A stretch of DNA of 16,228 bases from Sphingomonas sp. (GTDB taxonomy: Bacteria > Pseudomonadota > Alphaproteobacteria > Sphingomonadales > Sphingomonadaceae). Every line of letters starts with the position of its first letter. Position 1 is the first letter of the stretch. Positions 1-8,923 of this stretch are shown in pieces. A program made the position numbers and the translations under genes. The stretch spans positions 1 through 16,228 of the forward strand of contig JASLBO010000152.1 in the NCBI GenBank assembly GCA_030146605.1, written 5' to 3'. The notes beneath the pieces are model-generated. The model made no database searches. It was not told where the DNA came from and worked only from the letters and a program-made list of their open reading frames with translations.

Positions 1-503
1 TCCATCTCGACCTTCGCCGGCACCCGGCCGCCCGAGAGGCGGCTGACTTCCTCGAGCCGGGCGAGCTGCGCGCGCGATTCGGCGACCGTCGCCTGCGCCT
101 GCGCCACCTGCGCCTGCTGGGCATTGAGCTGGGCCCTGCCCTGGGTGATCTCGTCGTCGAGCTGCGAGGTGTCGAGCACCGCGAGCGGCTGGCCTTTCAC
201 CACGCGGTCGTTGACGTCGACGGTAACGGTCTCGACCAACCCTGAAAGCTCCGAACCAACCTGGACCTGGTTGGTCGGCGCGAGCTTGCCGGTCGCGGAG
301 ACGGTGACGGTCAAATTGCCGCGCGCGGCCTCCTCGGTCGAATACTGAGTCGCCGCCGCGCCGCCGAAGAAGAAGCGTGAGAGCAGCAGCACGGCTAGCA
401 ACACCACGACGCCGACGATGATCCACTTGAGCCAGCGCCGCCACCAGGGGCGGGCCGGCGTGCCGAGGAACGCGTCGAGATTCTGGTTCGGATCAGTCGC
501 CAT
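1..503 (-). CDS. MacA/HlyD-type efflux periplasmic adaptor, N-terminal part (3' end outside window)
   Basis: The ATG at 503 opens a frame that continues off the left edge, giving about 167 residues. A short cytoplasmic tail containing PWWRRWLKW is followed by one hydrophobic membrane anchor (about residues 28-45, WIIVGVVVLLAVLLLSRFFF). Next comes a biotinyl-lipoyl-like hybrid stretch (GNLTVTVSATGKLAPTNQVQ, then VGSELSG and VNDRVVKGQPLAVLD), and then a Gln/Ala-rich alpha-helical hairpin (about 120-155). This order is typical of membrane-fusion proteins that join an inner-membrane MacB-type ABC or RND pump to a TolC-like channel across the periplasm. The start codon overlaps the stop of the upstream outer-membrane factor gene (ATGGCGACTGA), so the two are probably translationally coupled. 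The inner-membrane pump is expected just beyond the window. The Ser-Gly and lipoyl features fit MacA best, but an RND-type adaptor cannot be excluded. Confidence 0.9.
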   Translation of the reverse strand, partial: MATDPNQNLDAFLGTPARPWWRRWLKWIIVGVVVLLAVLLLSRFFFGGAAATQYSTEEAARGNLTVTVSATGKLAPTNQVQVGSELSGLVETVTVDVNDRVVKGQPLAVLDTSQLDDEITQGRAQLNAQQAQVAQAQATVAESRAQLARLEEVSRLSGGRVPAKVEM

Positions 504-1983
504 TCGCGGAGCCGCCTGTGGTCGATGGGGCCCGCGCCGGGGCCGTGGGAGTGACGCTACTGTCCCAGCCGCCGCCGAGCGACAGATAGAGCTGGATCAG
601 CGCGGTCGATTGATCGGATTGTGCGCTCACCAGCCCGTTGCGCGCCGAGAGCAACTGGCTTTCGGCCTGGTTGAGCGTGGTGAAATCGGACAGGCCGGAG
701 CGATATTGCATCCGCGCGAGGACTGCCTGATTGTTCGCTGCTTCCAGCGCGATGCGGAACTCGGCCTCGCGGCGCTGCGCCGCCTGCAGCGCGACCACCG
801 AATTCTCGATGTCCTCGAGGCTGGTGAGCACGGTCTGCTTGTACGAAAGGAATGCGCCCTCCGCCGCAGCCTGCGCCGAACGGACCTGGCTGCGCGTGCG
901 GCCCGCGTCGAAGATGGTCTGGGCGATGCTGGAGAAGAGCCGTCCGGTGATCACGTCGAAGATCGAGCTGAGCGCGTTGCTGCCCACATCGATGCTGCCG
1001 CCGATCCCGAGGGCCGGGTAAAGCTGCGCCTCGGCCACGCCGACCTGCGCGGTCGCCGAAGCGAGATTGCGTTCAGCGGCGCGGATGTCGGGGCGCTGTC
1101 GCAGCGCCTCGGCGGGAATGCCGGCGGCGACTTGCGCCGGGCCGCGCGGGATCGGCTTCACCGCTTCGAGTTCGGACTTGAGCGCGCCGGGCGCCTGGCC
1201 GGTGAGCACGCCGAGCCGCGAGACGAAGCCGTTGTAATTGGTCTCGAGGGTGGGGATCGTTGCCGCGGTCTGCGCCCGCTGGGCCCGCGCCTGCTCCTGG
1301 TCGATCGTCGAGACGAGTCCCGCTTGTACGCGCCACTGGGCGATCTGCAGATTGTCGTCCTGCAGCGCGAGCGATTCGCGTGCATTGGTGAGCTGTGCCT
1401 GCGCGGCGCGGGCGAGGACGTAATTGCGCGCGGTCTCCGCCTCGATCGAGATCAAAACGGTCGCATAGTCGAAGCCCGCCGCCTCATAGCCGGCACGGGC
1501 GGACTCGACCCCGCGCCGGACGCCGCCGAACAGATCGACCTGATAGCTGGCATCGGCGCCCAGCGAGAAGCTGTTGCGCCCGCCGGTCGAGAAGGATGTG
1601 ACGCTGCCGTCGGGAAGCGTGGTCGTCGTCGTCCCGCCGCGAAGTGATTCGCTGCGCGAGGCGCCGCCCGAAGCGCTGATGCTGGGGAACAGAGAGGCGC
1701 GCTGCTGGACCAGAGATTCGCGTGCCTGGCGCAGCCGGGTCACGGCTTGTGCGATGTCGAGGTTGGTCGCCTGCGCGCGCTGGACGAGCGAGGCGAGCTG
1801 CGGATCGTCGAACTTTTCCCACCAGCGCGTCAGATCCTCGCGGGCGCGCTGGTCGGCGGCGACCGAATAGCTGTCGGGCACGCCGAGTTCGGGTGCGGTG
1901 CGCGGACGATAGTCCGGCCCCGCCGCGCAGGCGGCGAGCGGCAATGCGAGAATGAGCGTCAGGGTAATCGGGCGTATGGCCAT
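493..1983 (-). CDS. NodT/OprM-family outer-membrane efflux lipoprotein
   Basis: This 496-residue protein is a TolC-like outer-membrane factor that forms the exit duct of a tripartite drug or metabolite pump. I chose the ATG at 1983 because it begins a classic lipoprotein signal peptide with the lipobox LAAC, lipidated Cys19, followed by AGPDYRP, which is the usual NodT/OprM N-terminus. The longer open frame upstream adds 46 residues that look like translated intergenic DNA. Two OEP repeats are visible (about 60-250 and 280-465), each with long Ala/Gln-rich helices. The conserved motif LRQRPDIRAAERNL marks the start of the second repeat. A Thr/Gly-rich stretch near 115-140 fits the surface loop of the first beta region. 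It is first in the operon with the adaptor gene, which overlaps its stop by 11 bases. The ribosome binding site is weak. Substrates cannot be predicted from sequence. Confidence 0.93.
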   Translation of the reverse strand: MAIRPITLTLILALPLAACAAGPDYRPRTAPELGVPDSYSVAADQRAREDLTRWWEKFDDPQLASLVQRAQATNLDIAQAVTRLRQARESLVQQRASLFPSISASGGASRSESLRGGTTTTTLPDGSVTSFSTGGRNSFSLGADASYQVDLFGGVRRGVESARAGYEAAGFDYATVLISIEAETARNYVLARAAQAQLTNARESLALQDDNLQIAQWRVQAGLVSTIDQEQARAQRAQTAATIPTLETNYNGFVSRLGVLTGQAPGALKSELEAVKPIPRGPAQVAAGIPAEALRQRPDIRAAERNLASATAQVGVAEAQLYPALGIGGSIDVGSNALSSIFDVITGRLFSSIAQTIFDAGRTRSQVRSAQAAAEGAFLSYKQTVLTSLEDIENSVVALQAAQRREAEFRIALEAANNQAVLARMQYRSGLSDFTTLNQAESQLLSARNGLVSAQSDQSTALIQLYLSLGGGWDSSVTPTAPARAPSTTGGSANGD

Positions 1984-2028
1984 GCCGGGCAAGATGGTCG
2001 GCGGAGGCGATCGGTTCCACCAAAAATA

Positions 2029-2048
2029 TGTCGCAGTTTGTCGCAGCG
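2029..2048. promoter_or_regulatory. tandem direct repeat between divergent efflux and acs genes
   Basis: Two copies of TGTCGCAG start at 2029 and 2039, exactly 10 bp apart, so they lie on the same face of the helix. They sit about 46-65 bp upstream of the efflux ATG and about 105 bp upstream of acs. This could be a regulator binding site or part of the efflux promoter. I found no convincing -35/-10 pair for either gene in the 167-bp gap, so the assignment is tentative. Confidence 0.25.
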
Positions 2049-2150
2049 CCCGAGAAACCACGGCTCGGAGCGGCGCCGTAACGGATTCTGCCGCTTGCGC
2101 GCGGGCCTCGGTTGGGGACATGGAGCACCGACAATAGGAGCGGATTTACC

Positions 2151-4088
<1,938 letters not shown>

Positions 4089-4149
4089 TCGGAACTCCCC
4101 TCCTCAAAGGAACCGGAAAGAGGCTCGCTTCGCTCGCACCCAGCCCTGA

Positions 4150-4170
4150 CCCCTCCCTTTCAGGGAGGGG
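4150..4170. terminator. perfect hairpin after acs (REP-like, possible terminator)
   Basis: CCCCTCCC (4150-4157) and GGGAGGGG (4163-4170) form an 8-bp perfect stem around TTTCA. No T-run follows, so it is more likely a dispersed palindromic repeat acting as a transcript end or mRNA stabiliser than a standard intrinsic terminator. It lies about 60 bp after the acs stop. The preceding bases (GCTCGCTTCGCTCGC) also look like repeat rather than unique sequence. Confidence 0.5.
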
Positions 4171-4199
4171 AATCGTCGGACCTGCCGCGCAATTGCCCG

Positions 4200-4228
4200 T
4201 TGCACCCGCCACAACCCGGCGATACACT
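4200..4228 (+). promoter_or_regulatory. candidate sigma-70 promoter of the M13 peptidase gene
   Basis: TTGCAC (4200-4205) and TACACT (4223-4228) are separated by 17 bp and end about 33 bp before the ATG at 4262. A second AT-rich element, CATAAT at 4231-4236, is nearby. The match is moderate and rests only on spacing and hexamers. Confidence 0.35.
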
Positions 4229-4261
4229 TCCATAATACACCGATTACGGGGGGATTATCCA

Positions 4262-6301
4262 ATGAAGATCAAGGCTTTGGCGCGTCTGGCGGCAGGCGTG
4301 GCGCTGGTGGTGATGACCGCGCCTGCGTTCACCCAATCCACGCCGGGGAGCGCGAAATATGGCAGCTTCGGCGTCGACCTGACCGCGCAGAAGACGAGCG
4401 TCAAGCCGGGCGACGATTTCTGGACCTTCGCCAATGGCGGCTGGAACGAGCGCACCGAGATCGCCGCCGATCGTGCTTCCGCAGGCTTCGGCACCCAGCT
4501 TTCGATCGAAGCCGAAGCGAATGTCCGGGCGATCCTCGACGACATGGCGAAAAACCCTGCCACTTATGGCGCCTCGGGCAGGCAGGTCGGCGATTTCTAC
4601 GCGACATGGATGGATGCGGCCGGAACCGAAGCGCGCGGGACTGCGCCGCTCAAGCCCTATCTCGGCAGGATCGCCGCGGTGAACGACCTTGCCGGGCTGC
4701 AGACGCTCTTCGCCAGCGTCGGCTATGCCTCGCCGGTCGAGCTCGGCGTCATCCCCGATCTCGCCGATCCGACGCGCTACACCGCGGTGGCCGGTCAGGG
4801 CGGTCTCGGCATGCCGCGCGATTATTATCTGCTCGAGGGCGAGAAATACGACGCATTCCGCAAGGCTTACCGGGCCTATGTCCAGAAAATCCAGGAGCTG
4901 GCCGGCCTTCCCGATGCCAGCGCCAAGACCGATGCGATCTTCGCGCTGGAGACCGCGATGGCCAAGCAGCAATGGTCGCCCGAGCAGAGCCGCGACATCG
5001 CCAAGCTCAACGATCCGCAGCCGCTCGCCGGGCTCGAAGCCAAGGCGCCCGAGTTCGACTGGGCGCTGATGCTCAAGACCGCCGGGCTCGCTTCGTCGCC
5101 GACGGTGCTGATGACCCAGAACACCGCGATCACCGCGATGGGCAAGATCCTGGTCGCGACTCCGCTCCAGACGTGGAGGGACTATCTGGCCTATCGCTTC
5201 GTCAGCGATCATGCGCAGTTCCTGCCGAAGGCGTTCGACGACGCGCGATTCGGCTTCTATTCGACGACGCTGAACGGCGTGCAGGTGCAGCGCGATCGCT
5301 GGAAGCGCGGCGTGCAGCTCACCAACGGTGCGCTCGGCGAAGCGGTCGGCGCGATCTATGTGGCGAAATACTTCCCGCCCGCGGCCAAGGCGCAGATGGG
5401 CGAACTGATCGAGAATCTGCGCGCCGCCTATCAGGAGCGGATCACCGGCTCGACCTGGATGGACGACGCCACCCGCAAGGCGGCACTCGCCAAGCTCGCA
5501 GCGTTCGAGCCGCGCATCGGGCATCCCGACAAATATATCGATTATTCGCCGCTGCAGGTTCAGCGCGGCGATCTGCTCGGCAATGCGATCCGTTCGGGCG
5601 AATTCCAGCACCAGCTCGAGCTTCAGCGTTTCCCCAAGCCGGTCGATCGCTCGCTGTGGAACATGACCCCGCAGACGGTGAACGCCTATTACAGCCCGCT
5701 GGCGAACCAGATCACCTTCCCGGCCGCGATCCTCCAGCCGCCTTATTTCGATCCCAACGCCGACGCGGCGGTGAATTATGGCGCGATCGGCGCGATCATC
5801 GGCCACGAAATGGGCCATGGTTTCGACGACCAGGGCAGCATGTTCGGCCCCACCGGCAAGTTCGAGAATTGGTGGACCGACACCGCCAAGAAGGGCTTCA
5901 AGGACCGCACAGCCGCGCTCGCCGCGCAGTATAATGCGTTCGAGCCGATCCCCGGCACCAAGATCAACGGCGCGCTGACTCTCGGCGAAAATATCGGCGA
6001 TCTCGGCGGGGTCGAGGCAGCCTATGCGGCGTATCAGAAATACCAGGCCAAGCACGGCAAGGCGAAGGTGATCGGCGGGCTGACCGGCGACCAGCGCTTC
6101 TTCCTCGCTTATGCCCAGGCGTGGCAGGCCAAGCTGCGCGAGGGCGCGCAGCGCCAGCAGCTGCTCACCGACCCGCATTCGCCGGCGGTGTTCCGGGTCA
6201 ACGGCATCGTCCGCAACGTCGACGCCTGGTACAAGGCATTCGACCTCAAGCCCGGCGACGCGCTCTATCTGCCGCCCGAGCAGCGCGTCCACATCTGGTA
6301 A
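4262..6301 (+). CDS. secreted M13-family zinc metallopeptidase (PepO/neprilysin-like)
   Basis: This 679-residue exported endopeptidase probably cleaves peptides in the periplasm. A Sec signal peptide (MKIKALARLAAGVALVVMTA, AxA site at 20-22) is followed by the M13 N-terminal domain, which opens with KPGDDFWTFANGGW. The catalytic domain carries the zinc motif HEMGH at 515-519 (ligands H515 and H519, catalytic E516). It also has GENIGDLGG, with third ligand E576 and D580, and the substrate-binding NAYY at 474-477. Near the C-terminus are FRVNG and the last-residue tryptophan in VHIW, both typical of M13 enzymes, so the protein looks intact and active. The start at 4262 is supported by a GGGGGGA Shine-Dalgarno stretch and the signal peptide. 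The open frame upstream of it is only the shadow of acs. It is a single-gene unit ending in a strong terminator. Its physiological substrate is unknown. Confidence 0.96.
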   Translation: MKIKALARLAAGVALVVMTAPAFTQSTPGSAKYGSFGVDLTAQKTSVKPGDDFWTFANGGWNERTEIAADRASAGFGTQLSIEAEANVRAILDDMAKNPATYGASGRQVGDFYATWMDAAGTEARGTAPLKPYLGRIAAVNDLAGLQTLFASVGYASPVELGVIPDLADPTRYTAVAGQGGLGMPRDYYLLEGEKYDAFRKAYRAYVQKIQELAGLPDASAKTDAIFALETAMAKQQWSPEQSRDIAKLNDPQPLAGLEAKAPEFDWALMLKTAGLASSPTVLMTQNTAITAMGKILVATPLQTWRDYLAYRFVSDHAQFLPKAFDDARFGFYSTTLNGVQVQRDRWKRGVQLTNGALGEAVGAIYVAKYFPPAAKAQMGELIENLRAAYQERITGSTWMDDATRKAALAKLAAFEPRIGHPDKYIDYSPLQVQRGDLLGNAIRSGEFQHQLELQRFPKPVDRSLWNMTPQTVNAYYSPLANQITFPAAILQPPYFDPNADAAVNYGAIGAIIGHEMGHGFDDQGSMFGPTGKFENWWTDTAKKGFKDRTAALAAQYNAFEPIPGTKINGALTLGENIGDLGGVEAAYAAYQKYQAKHGKAKVIGGLTGDQRFFLAYAQAWQAKLREGAQRQQLLTDPHSPAVFRVNGIVRNVDAWYKAFDLKPGDALYLPPEQRVHIW

Positions 6302-6324
6302 GCGCTGCACCACCCAATCAGGAT

Positions 6325-6356
6325 CGCCCCGGCAGCAATGTCGGGGCGTTCTTTTT
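6325..6356 (+). terminator. rho-independent terminator of the M13 peptidase gene
   Basis: CGCCCCG (6325-6331) pairs perfectly with CGGGGCG (6342-6348) around a 10-nt loop, followed by TTCTTTTT. It lies 24 bp after the stop codon, so transcription of what follows must start afresh. Confidence 0.88.
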
Positions 6357-6379
6357 GCACAGTTGCGATTTGTGCAACT
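6355..6379. promoter_or_regulatory. overlapping inverted repeats with TTTGTGCA half-site
   Basis: TTGCACA (6355-6361) and TGTGCAA (6371-6377) form an inverted repeat, and AGTTGC (6361-6366) and GCAACT (6374-6379) form a second, nested one. The 8-mer TTTGTGCA (6369-6376) is also the left arm of the palindrome upstream of the phasin promoter at 13261. It may be a degenerate operator for the same regulator. It partly overlaps the T-run of the preceding terminator. Confidence 0.35.
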
Positions 6380-6435
6380 AACGTCCGGAAACATTGCATT
6401 TGCGGGAAACCCCGCCGCGACCCAGATGCGTCCTA

Positions 6436-6450
6436 TGCTGCATTGCAGCA
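6436..6450. promoter_or_regulatory. PhaR-type operator upstream of the 19-codon ORF
   Basis: TGCTGCATTGCAGCA is a perfect 7-bp palindrome around a central T. It contains CTGC-N3-GCAG and fits TGCRNYGCASMA at all 12 positions; I recall both as PhaR consensus elements from Rhodobacter and Bradyrhizobium work. It shares TATGCTGC and TGCAGCA with the palindrome over the phasin -10 at 13311-13327, differing only at two of the central bases. TATGCT (6434-6439) could be a -10 element, which would place the operator over the transcription start. No good -35 is seen 17 bp upstream. Confidence 0.6.
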
Positions 6451-6473
6451 GAGACTTTCATAAGGGTTGTCCG

Positions 6474-6533
6474 ATGTTTTCCTTGATCGCGCTTTATCTC
6501 TCGCACCGCCGCAATGGTGCGCAGGCTGGCTGA
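6474..6533 (+). CDS. putative 19-residue micropeptide under a PhaR-like operator
   Basis: A 20-codon frame (ATG 6474, TGA 6531-6533) encodes MFSLIALYLSHRRNGAQAG. An AAGGG Shine-Dalgarno (6462-6466) stands at ideal 7-nt spacing. The first ten residues are hydrophobic and are followed by HRR, like a tiny membrane- or surface-associating amphipathic peptide. The frame sits between a PhaR-type operator and a strong hairpin terminator, so the whole transcript would be only about 140 nt. I do not recognise a family. It could equally be a leader peptide or a fortuitous ORF inside a small RNA. The evidence for translation is the ribosome binding site and the unit's organisation, not similarity. Confidence 0.4.
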   Translation: MFSLIALYLSHRRNGAQAG

Positions 6534-6552
6534 GCGAGCCTTCCAGTTCTAC

Positions 6553-6586
6553 CGAAAAGGGGGAGCGGTGACGCTCCCCCTTTTCG
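6553..6586. terminator. 15-bp perfect hairpin terminator with GTGA tetraloop
   Basis: The arms at 6553-6567 and 6572-6586 pair perfectly over 15 bp around a GNRA-type loop (GTGA). The A4 at the left base and T4 at the right base make it potentially active in both directions. It ends the 19-codon ORF unit 19 bp after its stop. It could also catch leftward transcripts from the GFA gene. Confidence 0.85.
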
Positions 6587-6617
6587 TATCCGGGGCGGGC
6601 TTTCACATGCTTCAGTT

Positions 6618-6687
6618 CCCCTGCGAAAGCAGGGGCCCAGAGCCCAGAGCGCACCGCTTGTGACTCTGTACCCCTGCTTCGCAGGGG
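6618..6687. repeat. inverted pair of GNRA-looped palindromes (REP/BIME-like)
   Basis: The first unit has CCCCTGC (6618-6624) and GCAGGGG (6629-6635) around GAAA, followed by CCAGAG. The second has CCCCTGC (6671-6677) and GCAGGGG (6681-6687) around TTC, preceded by CTCTG. The two are therefore inverted copies flanking a spacer of about 20 bases. I infer a dispersed extragenic repeat. It lies just 3' of the GFA-domain gene. The rest of the 6302-6709 gap is covered by the features listed at 6325-6586. Confidence 0.7.
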
Positions 6688-6709
6688 AGCGAAACAGCTG
6701 ATGAAGACC

Positions 6710-7114
6710 CTAACCCCCAGCCGTCCGCGCAAAGTGCGGCACTTCCGGGTTGGAGCGGATCCACGACAGCCGCTCCCCGGTCCAGATTTCCTTCTCGGGC
6801 GGGAATGCCTCCGGATCGTCGAGCGTCGCCGTGGTCACGTCGAACAGCCCCGGCCGGGTGGCGCGGCGATACGTGAGGGTGGAGCCGCACCGGCCGCAAA
6901 AGCCCCATTCCACTCCCGGCGACGATTCGTAGACCGCCGTCTCGCCGGCGACGATCTCCACCTTGTCCTCCGCGAAGATCGCCCAGGCGAGCGTCGGCCC
7001 GCCGGTGATGCGGCGGCAGTCGCCGCAATGGCAGTGGGTGGTCGCGGCGGGCTCGCCGGCGACGCGGTAGCGCACCGCGCCGCAATGGCAGCCGCCTTCG
7101 GCGATCGCGGCCAT
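6710..7114 (-). CDS. GFA (glutathione-dependent formaldehyde-activating/CENP-V-like) domain protein
   Basis: This 134-residue cytoplasmic protein has a single GFA-type zinc fold. The cysteine pattern is complete: C9-x-C11, then C28-x-C30-x-x-C33 in HCHCGDCRR, then C73-x-x-C76 in FCGRCGS, which together bind two zinc ions in this family. The family includes Gfa, proposed to speed formation of S-hydroxymethylglutathione, but most bacterial members have no proven reaction, so I do not assign formaldehyde metabolism. Its ATG (7114-7112) immediately follows the TAG of the peptide transporter with no gap (TAGATG). Translation therefore probably depends on ribosomes terminating on the upstream gene. 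No separate ribosome binding site is needed or obvious. Confidence 0.9.
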   Translation of the reverse strand: MAAIAEGGCHCGAVRYRVAGEPAATTHCHCGDCRRITGGPTLAWAIFAEDKVEIVAGETAVYESSPGVEWGFCGRCGSTLTYRRATRPGLFDVTTATLDDPEAFPPEKEIWTGERLSWIRSNPEVPHFARTAGG

Positions 7115-8908
7115 CTATGTGACTCCGTGCATCCACTTCTTCAGCGGCCAGCTGAGCAGCAGCAGGAGCACGCCGAGCCCGATCGCCCAATAAGAGATCA
7201 GCGTGAACATATCGAGATAGGTGTTGAGGCTGACCTTGAGGTTGGTCACCTGCCCGCCGACGGTATCGACGCTGGCGACCTGGGCGATCATTCCGGCAAA
7301 GAACTGCGCCACCGAGATCGACAGGAACCACACGCCCATCATCAGCCCGACCACGCGGGCGATCGACAGCTTGGTGATCATGCTGAGGCCGACCGGGGAA
7401 ATGCAGAGCTCGGCGAAGCTGTGGATGAAATAGAGACCCGCGAGCCACCAGATACCCACCTGGAAGTCGGGGCCGGCGAACCGAGCGCCCCAGACCAGCA
7501 GCAGGAAGCCGCCGGCGACGCCGATCAGCGCGATGCCGAACTTGACCGGGATCGAGGGCTCTAGCCCGCGTCTGGCGAGGCGGGTCCACAACATGCTCAT
7601 GAACGGCGCGAGCAGGATGATGAAGGCGGCGTTGAAGAACTGGGTCTGCGGCGCGGTGATGCTGAACAGCCCGAACACCGACAGATCGGTGTTGCGATCG
7701 GCGAACAGCGTAAGCGACGAGCCCGCCTGCTCGAACAGGGTCCAGAACACCACGTTGAAGACGATCAGCGTCATCGCCGCCAGCATCATCTGGAATTCCT
7801 GGCGATTGCCCGACACGAACGACCAGATCAGGATGCCCGGCACCGAGAGCAGGAAGGTGCCGAACAGGAACTTGCCCATCAGCGGCAGCGACGCGACATA
7901 GCCGATGATCCCCGATCCGGCCGCCGGCTCGACCGAGTTCATCAGATTGACGTAGAGGAAGTAGAAAATCGGGACGATGCACAGCGCGCCGGCATAGATG
8001 AACCATTGCTGCCGCTCGATCGCGGGACGCGCCGGTGGCTCGCCATAGCCGGCGAGCGTGTTGCCGTTGAACTGGATCAGCGCCCACGAGACCATCATGC
8101 CGATCGCGGCGAGGCCGAAGCCCGCCCACCAGCCGAGCACCACCGCGAGCAGCGGGCACAGGATCTGCGAGAAGAACGATCCGATGTTGATGCCCATGTA
8201 GAAGATCGTGAAGCCGGCATCGCGTCGTCGGTCGCCGACCGCATAGAGCTCGCCGACCATCGTCGAGATATTGGGCTTGAAGAAGCCGTTGCCGGTCGAC
8301 ACCATCGACAGGCCGATCAGCATGACCATGACGTAGAAGGGGCTGCGATCGGCGTCGGATTCGAAGCTGCCCCTGGCGACCGTGCGCACCGATGCGCCGT
8401 TCTCGATCAGGTCGACCGAGCCGTCGTCATTGCCCTTGATCTCGAGTTTCCGCGCGCCGTCGACGACGTAGCGGACCTCGCGATCCCCGGCCTTTTCGAT
8501 CGAGACTTCGTAGCGCTGGCCGTCGATCGCGGCGTGCGGCTGCGCGGTGGGGCCGCCGAAGCACAGGATCAGATAGCCCAGCGACATCACGATCGCGCCG
8601 AACTTGACCGCGCGCTTCGACCCGAGAAACTGATCGGCAAGATAGCCGCCAATCAAGGGCGTCAGATAGACCAGGGCGGTGAACCCGCCATAGATGCCCG
8701 TCGCTTGCCGATCGCCGAACATGAAATGCTGAGTGAGATAGAGCGTGAGCAGCGCGCGCATGCCGTAGAAGCCGAAGCGCTCCCACATTTCGGTAGTGAA
8801 CATCCGTGCGAGCTGGCGCGGATGGCCGAACCACGTCTTTTCCGCGGCGGGATTGACGTGGCTGATATCGGGTTCTGCCGGGCTGTCGGCGGTGGGGGTT
8901 TCGACCAT
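7115..8908 (-). CDS. POT/PTR2-family proton-coupled oligopeptide transporter with periplasmic insert
   Basis: This 597-residue inner-membrane major-facilitator protein should import di- and tripeptides with protons. POT signatures are all present: ExxERF as E40-x-x-E43-R44-F45, GGYLADQFLG (87-96), FYxxINxG as 236-243, the FWxxFEQ motif with E393, and SPVGL near 504. Hydrophobic segments account for the usual 12-14 helices. Unusual is a hydrophilic block at about 119-189 between helices 3 and 4, where typical bacterial POTs have only a short loop. It alternates charged and beta-prone residues (QRYEVSIEK, REVRYVVDG, KLEIKGNDDG, SVDLIENG). By POT topology it should face the periplasm. I chose the ATG at 8908 because it gives the normal N-terminus and a TATAAT sits just upstream. 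A further in-frame ATG at 8959 and the open frame to 9085 add repeat-derived sequence. The GFA gene follows in the same unit. Confidence 0.94.
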   Translation of the reverse strand: MVETPTADSPAEPDISHVNPAAEKTWFGHPRQLARMFTTEMWERFGFYGMRALLTLYLTQHFMFGDRQATGIYGGFTALVYLTPLIGGYLADQFLGSKRAVKFGAIVMSLGYLILCFGGPTAQPHAAIDGQRYEVSIEKAGDREVRYVVDGARKLEIKGNDDGSVDLIENGASVRTVARGSFESDADRSPFYVMVMLIGLSMVSTGNGFFKPNISTMVGELYAVGDRRRDAGFTIFYMGINIGSFFSQILCPLLAVVLGWWAGFGLAAIGMMVSWALIQFNGNTLAGYGEPPARPAIERQQWFIYAGALCIVPIFYFLYVNLMNSVEPAAGSGIIGYVASLPLMGKFLFGTFLLSVPGILIWSFVSGNRQEFQMMLAAMTLIVFNVVFWTLFEQAGSSLTLFADRNTDLSVFGLFSITAPQTQFFNAAFIILLAPFMSMLWTRLARRGLEPSIPVKFGIALIGVAGGFLLLVWGARFAGPDFQVGIWWLAGLYFIHSFAELCISPVGLSMITKLSIARVVGLMMGVWFLSISVAQFFAGMIAQVASVDTVGGQVTNLKVSLNTYLDMFTLISYWAIGLGVLLLLLSWPLKKWMHGVT

Positions 8909-8923
8909 GCGGGAGTGGACCTT

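Noticed and set aside
418..1647. Long plus-strand open frame of 409 codons
   Set aside because: It is antisense to the outer-membrane efflux gene, Arg/Gly/Ala-rich with no recognisable domain, and produced by high-GC codon bias.
4244..6394. Minus-strand open frame of 716 codons opposite the M13 peptidase
   Set aside because: It mirrors a clear M13 coding sequence with all catalytic motifs; composition is the usual antisense shadow of GC-rich genes.
6474..6533. The 19-codon ORF as a remnant of a degraded phasin gene
   Set aside because: The residues show no resemblance to the phasin N-terminus or domain, and the unit has its own clean terminator; a decayed gene would leave longer flanking homology.
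6612..8159. Minus-strand 515-codon frame overlapping GFA and POT genes
   Set aside because: It is a frame-shifted shadow of two well-supported genes on the same strand.
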